This document shows, piece after piece, positions 46,200-58,639 of a stretch of 64,000 bases of DNA. The translations under genes and the position numbers were made by a program. Every line of letters begins with the position of its first letter. The stretch's first letter is position 1. This DNA comes from Chrysemys picta bellii (taxonomy: Eukaryota; Chordata; Testudines; Emydidae): assembly GCF_011386835.1 (NCBI RefSeq), contig NC_088800.1:80230981-80294980 (forward strand), written 5' to 3'. The notes beneath the pieces were generated by a model. It ran no database searches and was not told where the DNA came from. It saw only the letters and a program-made list of their open reading frames with translations.

Positions 46200-46510
46200 C
46201 AGGGGTAGGCAACCTATGGCACGTGTGCCAAAGGCGGCACGTGAGCTGATTTTCAGTGGCACTCACACTGCCCGGGTCCTGGCCACCGGTCCGGGGGCTC
46301 TGCATTTTATTTTAATTTTTAAATGACGCTTTTTAAACATTTTAAAAACCTTATTTACTTTACAGACAACAATAGTTTAGTTATATGTTTTAGACGTATA
46401 GAAAGAGACCTTCTAAAAACATTAAAATGTATGACTGGCACGCGAAACCTTACATTAGAGTGAATAAATGAAGACTTGGCACACCACTTCTGAAAGGTTG
46501 CCGACCCCTG
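46200..46510. mobile_element. hAT-type MITE
   Basis: CAGGGGTAGGCAACC ... GGTTGCCGACCCCTG termini with a perfect 8-bp duplication GTTTAGAT at 46192-46199 and 46511-46518. The interior is AT-rich and non-coding. It shares the GGCAAC/GTTGCC terminal theme with the element at 22720 but has a different body. Confidence 0.92.
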
Positions 46511-47554
46511 GTTTAGATCTCTTCCTCCTTTTGCTCCTCTTCTGCTCAGGACGACGGCTGGTGATGCCCATTTTGGGCCCCATCAGGCTGGGCTGCACAT
46601 GGAACAGAGGAACAGAGGAAAAGCGTGGGGCAGCAGGAGGTTGCAGACCTGTATATATGAGCCGCTCCCAAGGCTTGCTGGGTTAGGAGCCACCGCTGGG
46701 TGAGGGAGAGAAGAGGCGAGCACACGTTTGGTGGGGGTGGCATGGATCAGACCTGTTTCTGCCATTCGTTTGCTAGTCCTTTTTGTAAGAAGCCTAATTC
46801 AAAAGTTTCACGCTGGATTTTGACTCTAAGTTCTCAAGCACCATTTTTCTTCCTTTGCCAATCTGTAGATTTCAGTTATTATCGGTGGAAATATTTGATG
46901 GTCGGTTTTGTGTGTGTGTGAAATTGACCTTTACCGATGAAAAATCTAAGTCTCCCAAACCTACCTATGGGGTTGAGGGGATGCTCCCTTTAAATCTAAC
47001 ATTTCATCTCTGGTCGTTCTCCTAAATTAGCTCCTCTCCCAGGTCCAGTTCTCTGCAGGAACGCACGCTGTAGGATATTATATACATTGTAGGATATATA
47101 GCACTGTGGTGGCTTCTTGATAGTGCGTGTACTGGGGCAGCCTTCCATTCCTGACTGAGTTCAACAGGCCTGTTGTGCCAAACAATTGGTTTGTGAATTC
47201 CCTGTTACAGCGGAATTGTAACTTCCCTGGCTGCCGTTCCATGTTCTTTGCAGTCTCGGGGGATCTTGGCCTTTTTCTGATGTCTCTCCCCCACCCGCCC
47301 ACCTTGACACCAGGAGGCTCTGCGTGGGGGTGTTGTGGCCTTAGTGAAGTTCCTATTTATTTTTTTCAGTCAGGCAGCTTATAAAACACACCTCGGCTGG
47401 ACAACTTTCTGACTAGTCCTGTGCAGGGGGACAGAAGCCCTTAAGTAGAGTCCCTGGGGCTGGATGAAGAACAGATTCCCACGGTGATAAATCATTATTA
47501 GAGTGACGTTTCTGTGCAGAATATGGAGTTGCTGACAGAAACGCCACTGGGAGT

Positions 47555-47770
47555 AGGGAGGCCTGCTAGTTAGGGCACTAACCTGGGACTCGGAATTCCC
47601 TGCTCCACCAAAGGCTTCCTGTGTGAATCTTGGGACAGTCACTTCGTCTCCCGGTGCCTCAGTTTCCCTATCAGTACAACGGGGATAATGGCTCTGCTCT
47701 GCCTCACAAGGGTGTTGTGAGGCTAAATACACTGAAGACTGTGAGGTGCTCTGGTACTGTAGTGACTGAG
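47555..47770 (+). mobile_element. MIR SINE
   Basis: The head GCTAGTTAGGGCACTAACCT is followed by GGCTTCCTGTGTGAATCTTG, GGTGCCTCAGTTTCCCTATC and ACAAGGGTGTTGTGAGGCT in MIR order. Confidence 0.85.
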
Positions 47771-50184
47771 GGTGGGCAGATAGATTCCAAGAGGTGGGTT
47801 ACAAAGACCTTCATGCTGTCCCTGACAGGCTGATCCCTTCAGGGTGTGGATAACATGACCTGCACCTTCTCACACCTGCCCATAGCTGCTGATCTTGTTA
47901 CACACCTTCCTTGCGGCTGCGCACCGTGTGAGTTACACCAGCTCAGCCTGTCAAGCACCGTGGGCCAAACTCGGAGGTGATGTGTGTTTGTCTAAGGCAC
48001 AGCTTCTCAACCTGCCAGTTGTGACTTGTGGGGGCGGGGAGGGTTCATGACCACTTTGCCCTTCCCATATTCCTGGATGGCAGGAGGTGGGGAGTGTCCC
48101 AGTACCGAAGAGGTTGGGAACACTGTCCTGGAATCTCTGCTGGTGTGACATGCGAGCTGAAGGGGAGGAAAGTGGTGTTCATACCAGCTTAGACTCTCTC
48201 CTGAATTTGGCCCAGAAAGGGACTGAGAATCCAGAGTGTTTGAATAAATGCAAAGTAACAAAGGTGCAGAGTTACTGGTCTCCTGCTGTCTGTCTGTGTG
48301 TCTCTCTCCCCTTCCCCTCCTTCTCCCGCCCCCCTCGCCATGTGCCTCGTCAGTCAGCATTCCCGAATTGATCTCTTCCAGGTTTTAGCACCTGAATGTA
48401 CAAAAGTGTTAAGCAAAATCCTGGGATCGAAGGGAAAGCCCATGTGAGACAATAACTGGCCTTCCAGGGCTGCCCGGCTGGCGATCCCTGGTGTTCCCTG
48501 GAACACAGCAGCCTTTTGCTCCATCCCCCACCCTGGCGCTGCCTGCTCTATTGTTTTCCCTGCTTGGAGGCTTCCTGGTATTGATACTGCCCAGAACAGC
48601 CCTCATTGTTCAGAGGGTGAGAGCTGGAGGCATTGCCCTGCCGGCTAGCGGGCTGGCAAAGCTTAGTCCAGGTTAGCCCACTCGTGCCAGTCACATGCTG
48701 ATGGCGTCCTGTCTCTCGGGATGGTTGGCAAGGGGTGTCTACTGCTTTCTAGTGTCTGGGTCCCGCTTCTCACTAGGGAACTCTAACCTCATCCGGCCTA
48801 ACGTCCGCCTACCCCGCATGGCTTTATGCTCACCCACCCCAGGATGTCTCCTGATTGGTGATGAGGCATTCTCTGCCCTCTGATGAGCTGACCCATTATT
48901 CCATAGGGCGAGCTCTTTCCCATGCCCAGATGTGGGGGGGAAGGCAGTTAACGTCTTTCCTGGTGCTGCCGGCTGCAGTCCGTCCATTGAAATCCTGCTA
49001 CGGTGTCCTGCTGAACCTGCTACATCCAGTGGTCCTGGGGTGAATTGGGCCCAGTGGACTTGGCACTTTGAGCAGCAGCGAAGCTAAGTTGCTGCCACCC
49101 TTTGGCAGCTGGTGCCAACCTTCCCCCCCCCCCGCTTCTGATACCTCTGTCAGCCCCACCAGACTGAATGAACAAGAGCTACAGTTGTACCCTGGCAACA
49201 CCCAATCCATGTGCAAACTGGAGCTACTTTCCTCTGCGTCTGCTGGGGATCTGCCCCATTAGGTGCTGCCCCCAAAGACCTTGGCAGTTTTCTAGGCGTG
49301 TCTGTGGGAGCTGGTTTAAAGCCTAAGTTTGCCACCTTGCTTCCACCGCTGCATAAGGGCCTGTTCTGATCATAAGCTGTTGGGTGTGGTGGGTGGCAAG
49401 CAACAGGGGTGGGGGGCTTGTGCTGTAGGTCTACATGGTCCAGGGGGCTGGAGATTGGTTCTCTGAAGCCTGTGTAGTCGTGGGTTTTATGCAAGTTAAT
49501 CTCCACGCTTCCTGAAGAGAACAGAAACCAGGGACATACGCTGTTCACGTCGCTTTGTGCCTTCCCTAAACTGGGGTAGAAGGGTTTATGCTCTACTCCG
49601 TCAGCTATATAATCTGCATTGCATGCGCTCTTCTGGTTGCAATCAGCCCATGTGATGGTCCATCCTCTGTCCAAGGCTCCTTTGTGGAGAAGAGACCTCC
49701 CGGCGTGCTCTGATCAAACACCATTAGTGCGGCATTAAATCCTCCCCAAGACAGACAGACTCTCGGGCTTGCTAACACGTGGGACCGCTGGTGAGAGAGC
49801 CCCCTTGCAGATGGCCAGTTATTCAGGCTGGCTGAACTTCCTGGTGTCTTGGAGTCCAGTTGCTTCAGGTGATGCCACCTTTCTTGCCTTTGTGGAGTGG
49901 GGAAGGAGCTTCTGTCATAACCTCTCAGAATCATTTTTCATTCTGTAGTGTCCGGGCTGGGGGCTTTTTCAGCAACTCTCCTCCCACTGCTTTTGGCACG
50001 GGTACGGTGCCGCTACTTCTGACAGTGGTGGGAGCGCTGTGCAGATCAGGTGTGGGTGTCTTGTTACCACCCTGTCCTCTGAATTCTTACAAACGAGATT
50101 ATCCCTTCCTCTCCTGCCTCTGGAGCTCTATCGCCACTGGGCTGCAACCGGCACAGGTAGCATCGGACTGGGAGTGTCATGACT
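47771..50184. other. Non-coding intronic stretch
   Basis: A possible short hAT remnant at about 48001-48125 (CAGCTTCTCAACCTG ... GGTTGGGAACACTG) lacks a matching target duplication. The rest is unassigned. Confidence 0.4.
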
Positions 50185-50290
50185 GGAACAAAGGAGGCGC
50201 CTGGATTCTAATACTGGCTGAGCCCCTGAGTCGCTGTGTGACCTCAGGAAAGTTGCCTGACCTCCCTCTGCCTCATCCATGGAGCTGAAA
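50185..50290 (+). mobile_element. MIR SINE fragment
   Basis: CTGGATTCTAATACTGGCTG, GTCGCTGTGTGACCTCAGGA and CCTCCCTCTGCCTCATCC represent the central MIR segment. The 3' half is absent. Confidence 0.6.
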
Positions 50291-51109
50291 AATCATGTAT
50301 GGTAAAAAAAAAAAACGGGGAGAAAGAGAGAGGAGAAAAAAGGGGGAAGAAAAGGCAGGAACCCCACTGAAAACCAGATGCTGCATCGGAGATTAAGTGA
50401 AGAAAAATCCCGTCTCATTTCCCAGCATCATCAGTGGCACTTCCATGCTATGTAAAGCTTTCATTTGAACAACTAAGACCTCTCTGTAAGTCTCTCTCCC
50501 AAGAGACTGGGGGGGAGGGGGTAGGTAATGGCAGACTGGCAAGATGCAAGTGCTTATTGCTGTGGGTGGAATGAATATGGAAAAATCATCTCTTCGATGT
50601 TTCCTTCCAGCTGAAAAATGCAGTTCATGTTCTGGCCTGTGGCTGTGTCAGATTCAGTCGCACAGTGAACACATGGCAATAATAATAACCAATTCATGCA
50701 TCTACCCACAGCCCTGTGCTACGTGCAAGAAGCGGGGTTGGTGCAATGTTAAGGTTGCAAAGCGGAAATCGCACACGCACAAAAAGCCAAGAATGATAAA
50801 AGAGAAGGCCTCAACAGCCACGCGAATAGGATTGTATTGCACATTCCGATTCAGTGTCTTTATGCTGTGTGTTTAATGACACAGGTGGTGATGCTGCAAA
50901 GGGTCATAAGCACGCGTCCCGCTGATTTCAATAGGACTTTGCGAAGGACAAACCGTACAGCTGCTGGGGATACCCATTGCTGGATTCAGGGTCTTATGCA
51001 GTACCATATTAATCTACTATAAGCGTTTGGCCTTGATTAAACAAAGCACTGAAGCATGTGCTTAAATTCCATTGACTTTAATGGAGCTTGAGATGTTCTG
51101 CCGACTCAA

Positions 51110-51660
51110 GAAAATGTGACATTACAAGCGGGGCTGGTAGTAATGCCTATTGTTAAGGTTGCTTGACACTTCCCATTATAAGACCGTTGTCAGTTGCTTA
51201 TAACTTTGCCAAACTTTAACCATTTGGACTGAAACTTTCCATGTTGGTTTTCTGCCTCTGGAAGAGTTTAAATAAATAAATAAATAAAATCAGCCAAAAC
51301 GACTCTGCCTTTTCCAAGAACGAGGCTAGGGGAAAATATATTGCTTTGCCATCTAAAAAAAATCCTGGCAACCTTTGCTTTGAAAAGCTCTAATGCCTCC
51401 ATGCCACTGAGAAGTGCCTTGAAATTTGGTAGCAGGGTGGTCTTTGTGTCAGGGATGTGCCTTTTGCCATCCCCAGGAAAATCTGCTCAAATCTGGCCAA
51501 GTTATCAGCCTTTGAAAAACTTCAATTTACACATGCCCAGCAGAGGCTCGTTAGAGTTTTATGCCTACGTTCACGAAGATTCCGCCCTCAGTGAGCGTGC
51601 TCGAGCCTCTCGTAGTCCCTAGTGCTGACCGAACTGTGCATGTGCCCTCCCATCAGAGCG
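51110..51660. repeat. Unclassified, probably old interspersed repeat
   Basis: The stretch has the texture of a decayed repeat (GTTAAGGTTGCTTGACACTT ... CATTTGGACTGAAACTTTCC ... GTTAGAGTTTTATGCC). Partly similar GTTAAGGTTGCAAAG segments occur near 50745 and 53318. I cannot name the family. A (TAAA)n run sits at about 51268-51288. Confidence 0.4.
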
Positions 51661-51756
51661 ACTGAGCACGTTTCTCCCCAGGGCTGCAGCGGGCACGGAT
51701 GGGGCTGGCAACCATAACTAAGAGTAGAGCGTCTCTCTCTCCACATGCGTCTGACC

Positions 51757-51965
51757 AGGGGCGGCTCTAGCTTTTTTACCGCCCCAAGCACGGCAGGCAG
51801 GCAGCCTTCAGCGGTATGCCTGCGGGAGGTCTGCCGGTCCCGCGCATTCAGCGGCATGCCTGTGGGAGGTCCCTGGTCCCGCGGATTCGGCTGCTTGCCT
51901 GTGGGAGGTCCGCCGGTCCCGCACATTCGGCGGGAGGTCCCCGGTCCCGTGGACCTAGTGGGCAA
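51757..51965 (+). mobile_element. GC-rich transposon fragment with 39-40 bp tandem units
   Basis: CAGGGGCGGCTCTAGCTTTT is a typical hAT-like terminus. It is followed by three units of 39-40 bases (TTCAGCGG...TGCCTGYGGGAGGTC...GGTCCCGC) and a partial fourth. The other terminus was not found, so the element is truncated or decayed. Confidence 0.6.
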
Positions 51966-54179
51966 AGCAGGTGTCCAGGTTGGGGAACGAAGCCAAGGGT
52001 CAGCACCAGAATCAACTGCCAGTCACCAGAGCCCCCTAAGGGTCAAGCCAGAGTCGGAACCAGAAATCAACGCTGAGGGGCAGAGCCAAGGTCAGATGCC
52101 AAATGCCAGAGCCAAGGGATAAGCCGAAGTCAAGGTCAGAAGTCGGAGCTGGAGCCAGGGCTGGTCACTGAGGCTTGGAGGCAAGGTGTAAGGGCAGGAG
52201 GAGAGGCAAGGATGAAGCATGGAGCAGGAGCTTGGTGGGAACAGGGGGGTAAGGGAGGAGCAGAGCACGAATCAGGAAAAGGATTGGGTGCAGGAGGCAG
52301 GCACGAGCAGGGTGCAACACAGCCACAACCGGAAACCACTTTGTTGGTCAGACAAACTTCCTCCTGGCTTAAATAGTGTAGTTGGACCAATCGGTGGAGC
52401 CATGCAGTCCTCCAATCAGAGCTCCCATGGATGGTGCCTTGGCTGGGGCTATAGTCCTAGTAGCTTCTCGGCCCACCAGGTTTCAGTAGACATTGGGTGG
52501 AGGCCAGTATGTGGTGGTGGCAGCTGTCTGGGGACTCCCAAACCTGGGTTCGAGACCCAGGACATCATACTGTGTTCTCAATGACACCTCCAGTCCATCT
52601 CCCCACCACCACCACCATCCCCCACAGCTGGCACCCAGCCAGCATGGAGGACAAAGCTGCCTGATTCAAATTCATAGGGATAAAAGCCCTGGACTGGGGT
52701 GGGGTTTGAGGAGACTCAGATTGGAAGTGGAGAGGAGGAAACTGGGAAGGCAGGGGAATATAGCCATGACTAGAAGGGGAGAGATGGCTCAGACAGAGAG
52801 CCAGGAGGGAGGAGTTGGGACTGGATGGGCAAGAAGACTGGAAGTAGGGGAAAGATGGGACTTTGAGGGGGAGACTAAACATATCTGGGCAAGGAGGCCA
52901 GGACTGGGCTAAAGAGACATGACTGGGCCAGGTACAAGATGGAGGAGGTGGGTAGAAAGGATGAAGCTTTGGGGAAAAAAAGGGTGTGTGTCCACTTCCA
53001 GAGCCTGGAATGGAGCTCAAGATTGCAGAGCCTCACCTTTCCTCTGCTGTCAGCAAATACCGGTGAAACCCACTGGGGCAAAGTGTGTGTCTCATTCCCT
53101 TCTCGTGCTGGTCCACATCGAGGATGACAACCTACTACTGCTATCAGTGACTCCATTAGCTCAAGTGGTAGAGGTCTGTGCAGTGGAGCTAAAGCTTGCA
53201 AACCTGCTGATGATCCACGTGGCTGTCCATATGATGCTGCATGACGCAATGTGTATTTTCAGTTTGCGTTTTTCCCCTAGGAAATTACACACAAAGAGAA
53301 ACAGGTAAAAGAACGTTAAGGTTGCAAAGTCATGCACTCAGAAGTTGGGCAAAGCCAGAATAATTCTGTGCAACCCCCTTCTGTTCTGCAAGTGCATTAT
53401 GATACAGTCTTTAATGACATGATCACATACTATTTTTTCCACACAGTAATTTTGTTAGCTCTTCAATCACCATAAAATTGTATCTACTTTGGACGATTCT
53501 AAATCGATCACATGAAGGGGAGGAAAAAGCAAGACAAAAGCTTTTACTCTGACCAAAAAAAACCCCATCCAGGCATCCTTTATCCACCAATTCAAAACAA
53601 AACAAAACACAAGATCAACTATTTCCTTTGTGGGCCACTTGTGACCTTGCTCTTGGAACCTTAATTTCTTAATTTCCTGATTTTACGTAACACTTAACTG
53701 TGCATCCCTCACACAGTTCTTTGCATTTAATTTTCTCCCTGTCTAAAAAGGATGATAAAGCAAGAAAAGGAAAAACGAGAACAATCCAGCTATTCAGGTA
53801 CCAAAGCTTCCGAATCCTGCCAGTGACGCTTGTAAGGCCCTTGCTCCAAAGTTGTTCTGCTGTTGGAGGGACCAAGTTCCCGTGCCTTTCCCCAGTTTGT
53901 AAATTGCTTTAAACAATAAAGCAACTTCATGCACAGGTGGACGCCTGCACCCCTATGCACTTCAGTGGGGCTCTTCGTGGACTTTCCAAGCAGGACCAGT
54001 GCCTATGCACACTGAACAAGTCATGTACCCATGCCGAGTACGCCTATGTCTACCTGAGCGCCAGTGAACAACTCTATTTTCTACTACATACTTGGGGCAT
54101 AATTTTCAACAAGTCAGACAACTGATGAAACATTCATTTAAAAAGTGTGAGTAAAAGCCCTAACACTTCCTGAGAAGAG
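51966..54179. other. Non-coding intronic stretch
   Basis: Purine-rich between 52680 and 52990. Nothing is named with confidence. Overlapping open frames there reflect base composition. Confidence 0.5.
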
Positions 54180-54475
54180 AGATGGCCTTGCAATTAAGGA
54201 GCTGGACTGAAACTTGGGCATCTTGGTTCAATTGCTGGCTCTGCAAATCCCTTATGATCTGATTCACCGATGTGCTTAAAGTTAAACATGTGTTCGCATG
54301 CTTGGCTGAATAAGGACGGTTTGCTAATCCGGGCCTCAGTTCCCCATCTCTAAAATGGGGATAATAGGTTCTTTCTCTGTGTATTCAGATTGGAAATCCT
54401 TCAAGGGTAGGATTGTCTCTTGTTAGGTGAGTGTACAGCCCCTAGCAAAATGGGGCACCAATCTCGACTGGAGTG
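54180..54475 (+). mobile_element. MIR SINE remnant with internal insertion or expansion
   Basis: An AGATGGCCTTGCAATTAAGG head and TTCAATTGCTGGCTCTGC are separated from GGGCCTCAGTTCCCCATCTC by about 90 bases of unrelated sequence. The latter is followed by TAAAATGGGGATAATAG. The split suggests a small insertion inside the element. Confidence 0.6.
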
Positions 54476-54838
54476 TCTAGTTGCTACTGTGATTAAAAAG
54501 TAAAAATATTCAATAAAGATGCTGTCCGGGGCATGGTTTCATATTTTAAGACATCTTTTGCTGCAGTACTCTGTGCACGCATGCATACATGCACATATAC
54601 ATAATATGTTTTTATAGAATGAGAAAAGTAACTTTTTCCCACCCACTCTGCCACAGCTCAGTAAAAACATCTGAAAGGATTTTGTTTAAACTTTTTCCAA
54701 AAAATCAGCCAGAGACCAGGGAAATTTTCAACCCCGAAGACGAGTGTGGTGGAAAATTAGGAGTGTGTGAAAAGAGCTGTTATAACAAACTGTTTAAAGC
54801 CTTTAAATATAGCCGGTGCTACTGGTGACTGCTATAAT

Positions 54839-55349
54839 TAGGGCCCTACCAAATTCACGGCCACGAAAAACGCATCATGGACCATGAAATCTGGTCTCCC
54901 CCCGTGAAACCTGGTGTTTTGTGTTCTTTAACCCTATACTATACAGATTTCACAGGGGAAACCAACGTTTCTCAAATTGGGGGTCCTGACCCAAAAGGGA
55001 GTTGCAGGGGGGTCACAAGGTTATTTTAGGGGGTCATAATATTGCCACTCTTACTTCTGCGCTGTCTTCAGAACTGCGTGGCTGGAGAGCGGTGGCTGTT
55101 GGCCAGGCGCCCAGCTCTGAAGGCAGCAGCACAGAAGTAAGGGCAGCAGTACCACAACCCCCCCTACAATAACCTTGGGACCCCCCCCCCACACACACAG
55201 ACACACAACTCCATTTTGGGTCAGGACCCCTACAATTACAACACCGTGAAATTTCAGATTTAAATAGCTGAAATCATTAAATTTATGAATTTTTAAATCC
55301 TATGACCATGAAATTGACCAAAATGGACCATGAATTTGGTAGGGCACTA
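54839..55349. mobile_element. hAT-type MITE, copy 2 (single interior unit)
   Basis: Same termini as 13362-14087 (TAGGGCCCTACCAAATTCAC ... GAATTTGGTAGGGCACTA). A perfect 8-bp target duplication, GCTATAAT, lies at 54831-54838 and 55350-55357. Only one interior GC-rich unit is present, so this is the simpler form of the family. Confidence 0.92.
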
Positions 55350-55357
55350 GCTATAAT

Positions 55358-56439
55358 AAATACAGCTTCCGCTGAACGCTTTGCTTCCTGTGCTCAGTGC
55401 GATGTGGAAACCACATGAGGGTGGTGGAACTTGCTCTAATTCCCTGAGATTAAGGCTGTCGATCTCCTGGGGGAAGATAGGTTTCTCTAGGTGCTTTTGG
55501 TTGTAATAGTTCCTTCTTCGGAGGATGGGTTTGTGTCACTGTTACAGGGCTAGCTCACCTCTCTCCCCTTTCTGGGCTTCCAGAGTGCACCCTCTCAGCA
55601 CTGCTCTCCTTGGCTACAGTACCGTTCTTACCCAGTAGATCCGACCGCGTTTGGACACTTGCCGTTCTTCCCTTCGGGAGTCTATGACCGGCAGTGAATA
55701 CAGTGATCAAATGGCTGCCTTTAACCAAAGTATTGTTTCTCTTAACAGTAGAAACAAAGCATTTTAGAGGAAAAGAATTTTAAAACAGCGAACAATCTAT
55801 ATGCATGTCTGTCTTACCTAAAGGCTTACCCAGGCAGGCCCAGTTTCTCCAGACACTGCCAGCATGGGGTCCTTCTGTCTCCAGCTGCTTCCCCCAAAAC
55901 AACTACAGACTTCTCTTGAGAGAGGGTCCCTCTTCAAACCCTGCTGTAGCTCCTTTGCTTGCTTGTGTTCATGGACCTTTTTCTGTCCTGACGTTGTCTC
56001 TTAACAACACTCAACTGAGTGCAGACAAGTGGCATTTCTCAAGACATTCTTTCCTTTCCTGTTTGTTTTTCCTGACAGCCCCCGTATTAAACTAAACCAA
56101 TCTCATCATACCTTAAACATCCCAATGTTCATAAATTATCACAGGACAGCTCCAAATGCATGACAGTTTGTTTCCTCCAATGTGGGAGAATTGGGTATAA
56201 TTTCCCATCCCTGTTTTGCAGGTAGAATTCTTTACTGTGAACAGTGGGCCTGATTCTCCATGTGGGTCATTCCACCAGTGCAGAACGAGTGTGCAGTGTT
56301 ACTACTCTGATCTCGTAGGCTCTTATATCCCACTTGCACCTCAGAAGATGCAGGGCAGTGGAGGACCAGGCGCGGGATTCTCTATAAACTTAGTTGCCTT
56401 TCAGTCCATTTCCCAAGCCTGATTTCCTCAAGTGTAAAG
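55358..56439. other. Non-coding intronic stretch
   Basis: No recognised element or exon. Confidence 0.5.
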
Positions 56440-56825
56440 GTTTGGCAAGAAACTGGAAACGGTTGGCTTATTTAGCCTAGCAAGATGCAGGCTGAGCAGG
56501 GATACGAATGCTCTCTGTAAAAATACCAGTGGGTAAACACCAGGGAGGGAGAAGAGCTATTTGAGTTAAAGGACAAAGTTGGCACAAGAACAATTGGGGT
56601 TAAACTGGTTATGAATAAATTTAGGCTGGAAATTAGAAGAAATTTTCTAACCATTGGAGTGAGGTCCTAGAACAGCCTTGCAGCAGGAGTGGTGGGGATC
56701 AGGAACCTAACTAGTTTAAGATGAAGTTTGATAAGTTTATGAATGGGTTGATAAGACTGGATTGCCTGTGATAGCAGGAGACTAGACACAGTGACCTCAG
56801 TGACTCCAGTCCTGTGTTCCTAAAT
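56440..56825 (+). mobile_element. CR1 LINE fragment, degraded
   Basis: The + strand carries GGTTGGCTTATTTAGCCTAG, an AGGCTGGAAATTAGAAG block (RLEIRR), an ACCATTGGAGTGAGGTCCTA block, and TGATAAGTTTATGAATGG (the LDKF-M-encoding part) before a short 3' tail. This is the order found in the last part of CR1 ORF2. Stops and frameshifts are frequent. Confidence 0.75.
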
Positions 56826-58463
56826 AGCCAAGAATTTTCCATCTATCTGTTGTTTGCAAGCTCTTTGCTCCAGCTATTCATGACCTGTGATTGGTCACTC
56901 AGATCACATGGTATTGTTACTCTCTAATTGGATGGTTAAAACTTTCTAAACTTGCAAATTACATGGGGTAAACAACAGTCGCTCTGGTGTGATTTTTGTG
57001 AATGAATTTTCATTTGTACTAAAACATGCATAGCTTGAAGTATGGTAAACGCTTTCACCAATAACCAGTGGCTGGCCACATACTCACAACTGTGACTTCA
57101 TGTAGAACAGCCAACTGCAACTGGCTGGTGAGGGAGTTAGTATTTTGTGATCCATCAGCTCTGTTTGTGGGTTTCAGAAACTTTCTTATGCACAGATGTC
57201 GAAATTCTGTCTAAATTACTATCAAATTGCTGTGCGTGAGCTGTTGCTGAGAAAATAATGGTGCTGCCTTTACTTGCCCCCTGCACACCCCAGTATCTAA
57301 TTTGGGTGTTCAAAATTCTACACATTTGATATGGGGGATTTTTTTTTTTTTTACAGTTGCGCAAAATATCAATCACTAACTTTTCTTCATCGTAGTAAGA
57401 ATGGGTGAGTACCTGGGCCAGATCCTGCATTATCCAGCCCAGTTTGTAATCACACTCGCACAACGTGGGTGTGAAATGCTACCATTCTGATCTCGTAGTG
57501 TGTTATACGGATTTCTTACACCAGTGCAATGACCCTCTGTGTCTGGACTGGTGAACATTCAGGACCATTCGGCAAGGCTGATCTAAATCCTTGGCACAAA
57601 TCCCTTTGAGAAACTTTAAGCATAACCAGTCCTGTGGAAATGCAGAATTCAAATGATTTCTCTTCTAATAATGGTCAGATTTCAGGATCTTTGAAATGTA
57701 TCACACACCACTTTCCACGTACTGAGACCTTTTCCCCTGTATTTGAATTACGAAGAGAAACTAACAGTTTTGTAACATATATAATGTCATGCATGTTTGT
57801 GTGCCACATTTGATGATGATTAGAGATGGAAACGTAATTTTTCTAATGTGTGTGTTTGTGTGTGTGTGTTTTTGTGTCTGTTTTCATTCACAGAAGAATT
57901 TTTATCTTCTCTACTAGATCCAAAGCATTTGAAATGCCAGTTCTGCCTGCCATGTCAGAAAATGCTAGCCACAGGGAAAAAAATAATATATATATTAGAG
58001 AGGAAAGATCTGTTTGTTAGGTCACCTAGATGACCCATTTTCCCCCTCCCCCACAACCTTTAGTCGGCACAGGATTTTACAATATTTGTACATATTACAA
58101 ATCAATTCATCATAATATAGTAATTCAAGGCCTGGGGTGTGTGTGGTGGGGAAACCTCACAGCTATCCCAATAGGCCAGATCCTGCCCTCGGTTACACCT
58201 CATTTACACAAAATAGGGAATCAGAATATAAGTAGGAGCAAAATCTGAGCCAATACGTTCCAATGTGCTAGACTGTGGTGGCCTCCTTCTGTTCCAATAA
58301 AGAGATGTTGCAAGCTCCTTCAGCAGAGACGATCCCTAGATGCCAGGAGTTATGATAGACACCTGTGCTAGCTTAGCATCATTGTGAGCTGCATTCACCC
58401 CGAGCAGAGAGTTCTCTCCCCCAAGGCATTTCTGTAGCTAAACTCCTGCCTTGCGTTCCGTAG
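56826..58463. other. Non-coding stretch leading to NATD1 exon 2
   Basis: Contains a T-run at 57340-57353, a GT-rich run at 57848-57880, and ancient AGATCCTGC-type repeat fragments near 57419 and 58175. The exon 2 acceptor follows at 58461-58463. Confidence 0.5.
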
Positions 58464-58582
58464 GTTGCCATGACAGGGCAGTGTTGCTCTACGAGTACGT
58501 GGGGAAGAGGATAGTGGACTTGCAGCACACGGAGGTACCAGACGCCTACCGAGGAAGAGGAATAGCCAAGCACCTGGCTAAG
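58464..58582 (+). CDS. NATD1: NATD1 coding exon 2
   Basis: The exon lies between a tag acceptor (58461-58463) and a gtatga donor (58583). It is 119 bases: two bases completing the Gly codon of exon 1, then 39 codons reading [20 protein letters not shown], then [19 protein letters not shown], ending in phase 0. The segment [15 protein letters not shown] is the acetyl-CoA pyrophosphate-binding loop and following helix of the GNAT fold (pattern R-G-x-G-x-A). No frameshift or stop is present and the exon appears intact. The remaining C-terminal exon of about 37 codons in the mammalian gene was not found between 58583 and 64000 and should lie downstream. Confidence 0.95.
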
Positions 58583-58639
58583 GTATGACCCGACCAGCCT
58601 CTAGCAACATTTTGCCTTCCTTTACGGACTAATATTACT

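Larger units (their letters stand above)
36019..58463 (+). other. NATD1: NATD1 intron 1 (22.4 kb)
   Basis: This is the interval between the two confidently joined exons. It begins gtaagg and ends ttccgtag. It holds no other convincing exon. It is filled with interspersed repeats listed separately: hAT-type elements near 39.4, 42.8, 46.2, 51.8 and 54.8 kb, a Tigger-like insertion at 37.16 kb, MIR copies and one CR1 fragment. A cytosine homopolymer lies about 75 bases after the donor. I saw no obvious enhancer, although conservation cannot be assessed from one sequence. Confidence 0.85.

Noticed and set aside
48001..48125. Short hAT MITE
   Set aside because: The ends CAGCTTCTCAACCTG and GGTTGGGAACACTG look related, but no matching 8-bp flanks were found.
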